Below, piece after piece: positions 62,976 to 64,000 of a DNA stretch of 64,000 nt. The number at the start of each line of letters is the position of its first letter. The stretch's first letter is position 1. Both the position numbers and the translations under genes were made by a program. The notes below the pieces were generated by a model. The model was not told where the DNA came from. It saw only the letters and a program-made list of their open reading frames with translations, and ran no database searches. The DNA is taken from assembly GCF_003570725.1 (NCBI RefSeq), contig NZ_QWVS01000016.1:62001-126000 (forward strand), written 5' to 3'. The DNA is from Peribacillus asahii (GTDB lineage Bacteria > Bacillota > Bacilli > Bacillales > DSM-1321).

Positions 62976-63548
62976 CTATTTTTTTCTGCGTAATCCGAAG
63001 AATGCACCAATAATTACCATGATCAGAACAATGATTATTGTAGGTATCAAATAAGATGGTAATTGACTTTCTTTTGTTTCTTCTGTTTCCTCAGAGGCTA
63101 GTTGTTCATCAGTTTGCTCATGTTCGTGTTCGTTAATAGCTTCCTCTTGCATTGATTGCTCTGTTTCATTTGAAGGTTCAGCTGGTGTTTCGGAGCCTGA
63201 AATATTTACAGTAAACGAAAACTCTCCTTCAATTGGGTGTCCATCAGCCCCGATAATGTTCCAATTTACAAGATATTCTCCATTTTCCAAAGGGTTTGCA
63301 AGGTTACCTGTCATTTTTCCTTTGTCTATGGAAATATTTTCAATAGGAATAGATTGACCTTGAGTATTACTTAACTCGAACTTACTACCTTGTTCTATTT
63401 TCCCCTCAAAATTTAATGTGATTTCACGAAGCTCTTCTGTAACAACTTGTCCATCCTTGGGAGAAGAACTACCTAAATGAGTATGTGCAAAAGCGTTTGT
63501 TGAAATAGCAAATATAAATATAAATGTTGCAAGAAGTATTTTCTTCAC
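62976..63548 (-). CDS. membrane-anchored CopC-domain copper protein
   Basis: The 190-residue precursor has a signal peptide ending AFA, so the mature chain starts HTHLGSSSPKDG with a free N-terminal His, a known CopC copper ligand. The second ligand region is WNIIGADGHPIEGEFSFTV. A His/Glu-rich linker (EHEHEQTDEQ) and one C-terminal membrane helix (~165-185, ending RRKK) anchor it outside the cell. It is divergent from the probable copD-like gene. Confidence 0.9.
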   Translation of the reverse strand: MKKILLATFIFIFAISTNAFAHTHLGSSSPKDGQVVTEELREITLNFEGKIEQGSKFELSNTQGQSIPIENISIDKGKMTGNLANPLENGEYLVNWNIIGADGHPIEGEFSFTVNISGSETPAEPSNETEQSMQEEAINEHEHEQTDEQLASEETEETKESQLPSYLIPTIIIVLIMVIIGAFFGLRRKK

Positions 63549-63825
63549 TTTAATATCCTCCTAAAATAAATACTAATCATAAAAAATAAGTATAAAGAAT
63601 TTGTTGTTTCTAGGCACGAAATTAGTTTACTAAATAAATGTGAAAAAAATGTGAAATAAGAATGAACTATATGAAAAAATAAACTGCAGCTTTTTTGAAA
63701 TAATTGTTTCTTTGGAGTATTACTTTTTCCTTTGATACAATAAAGTCTGTTAATACTATTTGGAGGTATTTACTTATAAAAGTTGTTGTAAATTTCTTAT
63801 TAAATGTGAAAGGAAGAAATAAAAG

Positions 63826-64000
63826 TTGCTTTTTGTAGAAACCATTAGTCAGGCTTTATTATATTTATGCTTTGCTCTTCTTTTAGGAAGTTTTCTCCTT
63901 TGTCTAGTATCAAATACTTATCGGCCAAATATTAGTGTACCAAAGAGTGCTTTAATGATAGCCACAGGTGGAATAGCTATCTTCTCGTTTTTTCCCGTTT
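63826..64000 (+). CDS. CopD-like membrane protein, N-terminal part (runs off window)
   Basis: From TTG 63826, about 11 nt after AAAGGAAG, the open frame gives 58 residues: LLFVETISQALLYLCFALLL then GSFLLCLVSNTYRPNISVPK and SALMIATGGIAIFSFFPV. Two helices are visible. The YRPNISVPK region resembles the start of Bacillus copper-resistance D-family proteins, and the copC-like neighbour supports that. Confidence 0.6.
   Translation, partial: MLFVETISQALLYLCFALLLGSFLLCLVSNTYRPNISVPKSALMIATGGIAIFSFFPV

Overview
The window is a low-GC Gram-positive chromosome segment, almost certainly from a spore-forming Bacillaceae species. The basis is gene content and order: yheE, yheC/yheD-type genes, yheB, yheA, yhaX and hemZ lie in a Bacillus subtilis-like order. 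There is also a sigY-yxlC module, S-box control of metI-metC and metN-metP-metQ, a TPP-riboswitch thiT, AGGAGG-type ribosome sites, frequent TTG/GTG starts and U-tailed terminators. I saw no rRNA, tRNA, CRISPR array, prophage or intact insertion sequence.

Layout. Positions 1-880 hold the start of a class I ribonucleotide reductase gene on the minus strand behind a cobalamin riboswitch and attenuator. Positions 0.9-6.2 kb hold ppaC and the homogentisate route of tyrosine breakdown (hpd, a short gene fragment, fahA, hmgA). Positions 6.4-13.5 kb hold a small IDEAL-domain protein behind Fur boxes, a giant polytopic membrane protein, trhO and a nitronate monooxygenase. Positions 13.6-23 kb are rich in membrane proteins: an AI-2E-family permease, two paralogous CNNM/CorC-type exporters, YitT, DedA, a lipoprotein, a histidine kinase and a cation diffusion facilitator. 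Positions 23-30 kb hold thiT, guaC, a sigY regulatory module with its own ECF promoter, a glutathione peroxidase, an AIM24-like protein, a 52-bp tandem-repeat element and a second YitT. Positions 30-42 kb hold a class B PBP, metI-metC, a class II fumarase behind a Fur-like box, metN-metP-metQ and an MBL hydrolase. Positions 42-50 kb hold yheE, four tandem YheC/YheD-type ATP-grasp genes behind a sigma-K-like promoter, yheB, yheA and yhaX. Positions 50.2-60.8 kb hold a DinB-like gene and a complete urea module (urtABCDE uptake, ureABCEFGD urease) lying between yhaX and hemZ. The window ends with a copC-like gene divergent from the start of a probable copD-like gene.

How the genes work together. 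The urea genes form one functional unit: ABC import, hydrolysis to ammonia and nickel-centre assembly. Two near-identical promoters each carry a GlnR/TnrA-type site at the same place just past the start point, so nitrogen-status control of both operons is likely. The two methionine operons share SAM-riboswitch attenuation. Iron may control the IDEAL-domain gene and the fumarase through Fur.

The least explained items are: a ~260-nt structured leader with a possible pseudoknot ahead of a CNNM exporter; the four-gene ATP-grasp array; the Fur-controlled Cys-rich IDEAL protein; and a hairpin that appears to bridge a distant Shine-Dalgarno to its start codon in the second CNNM gene.
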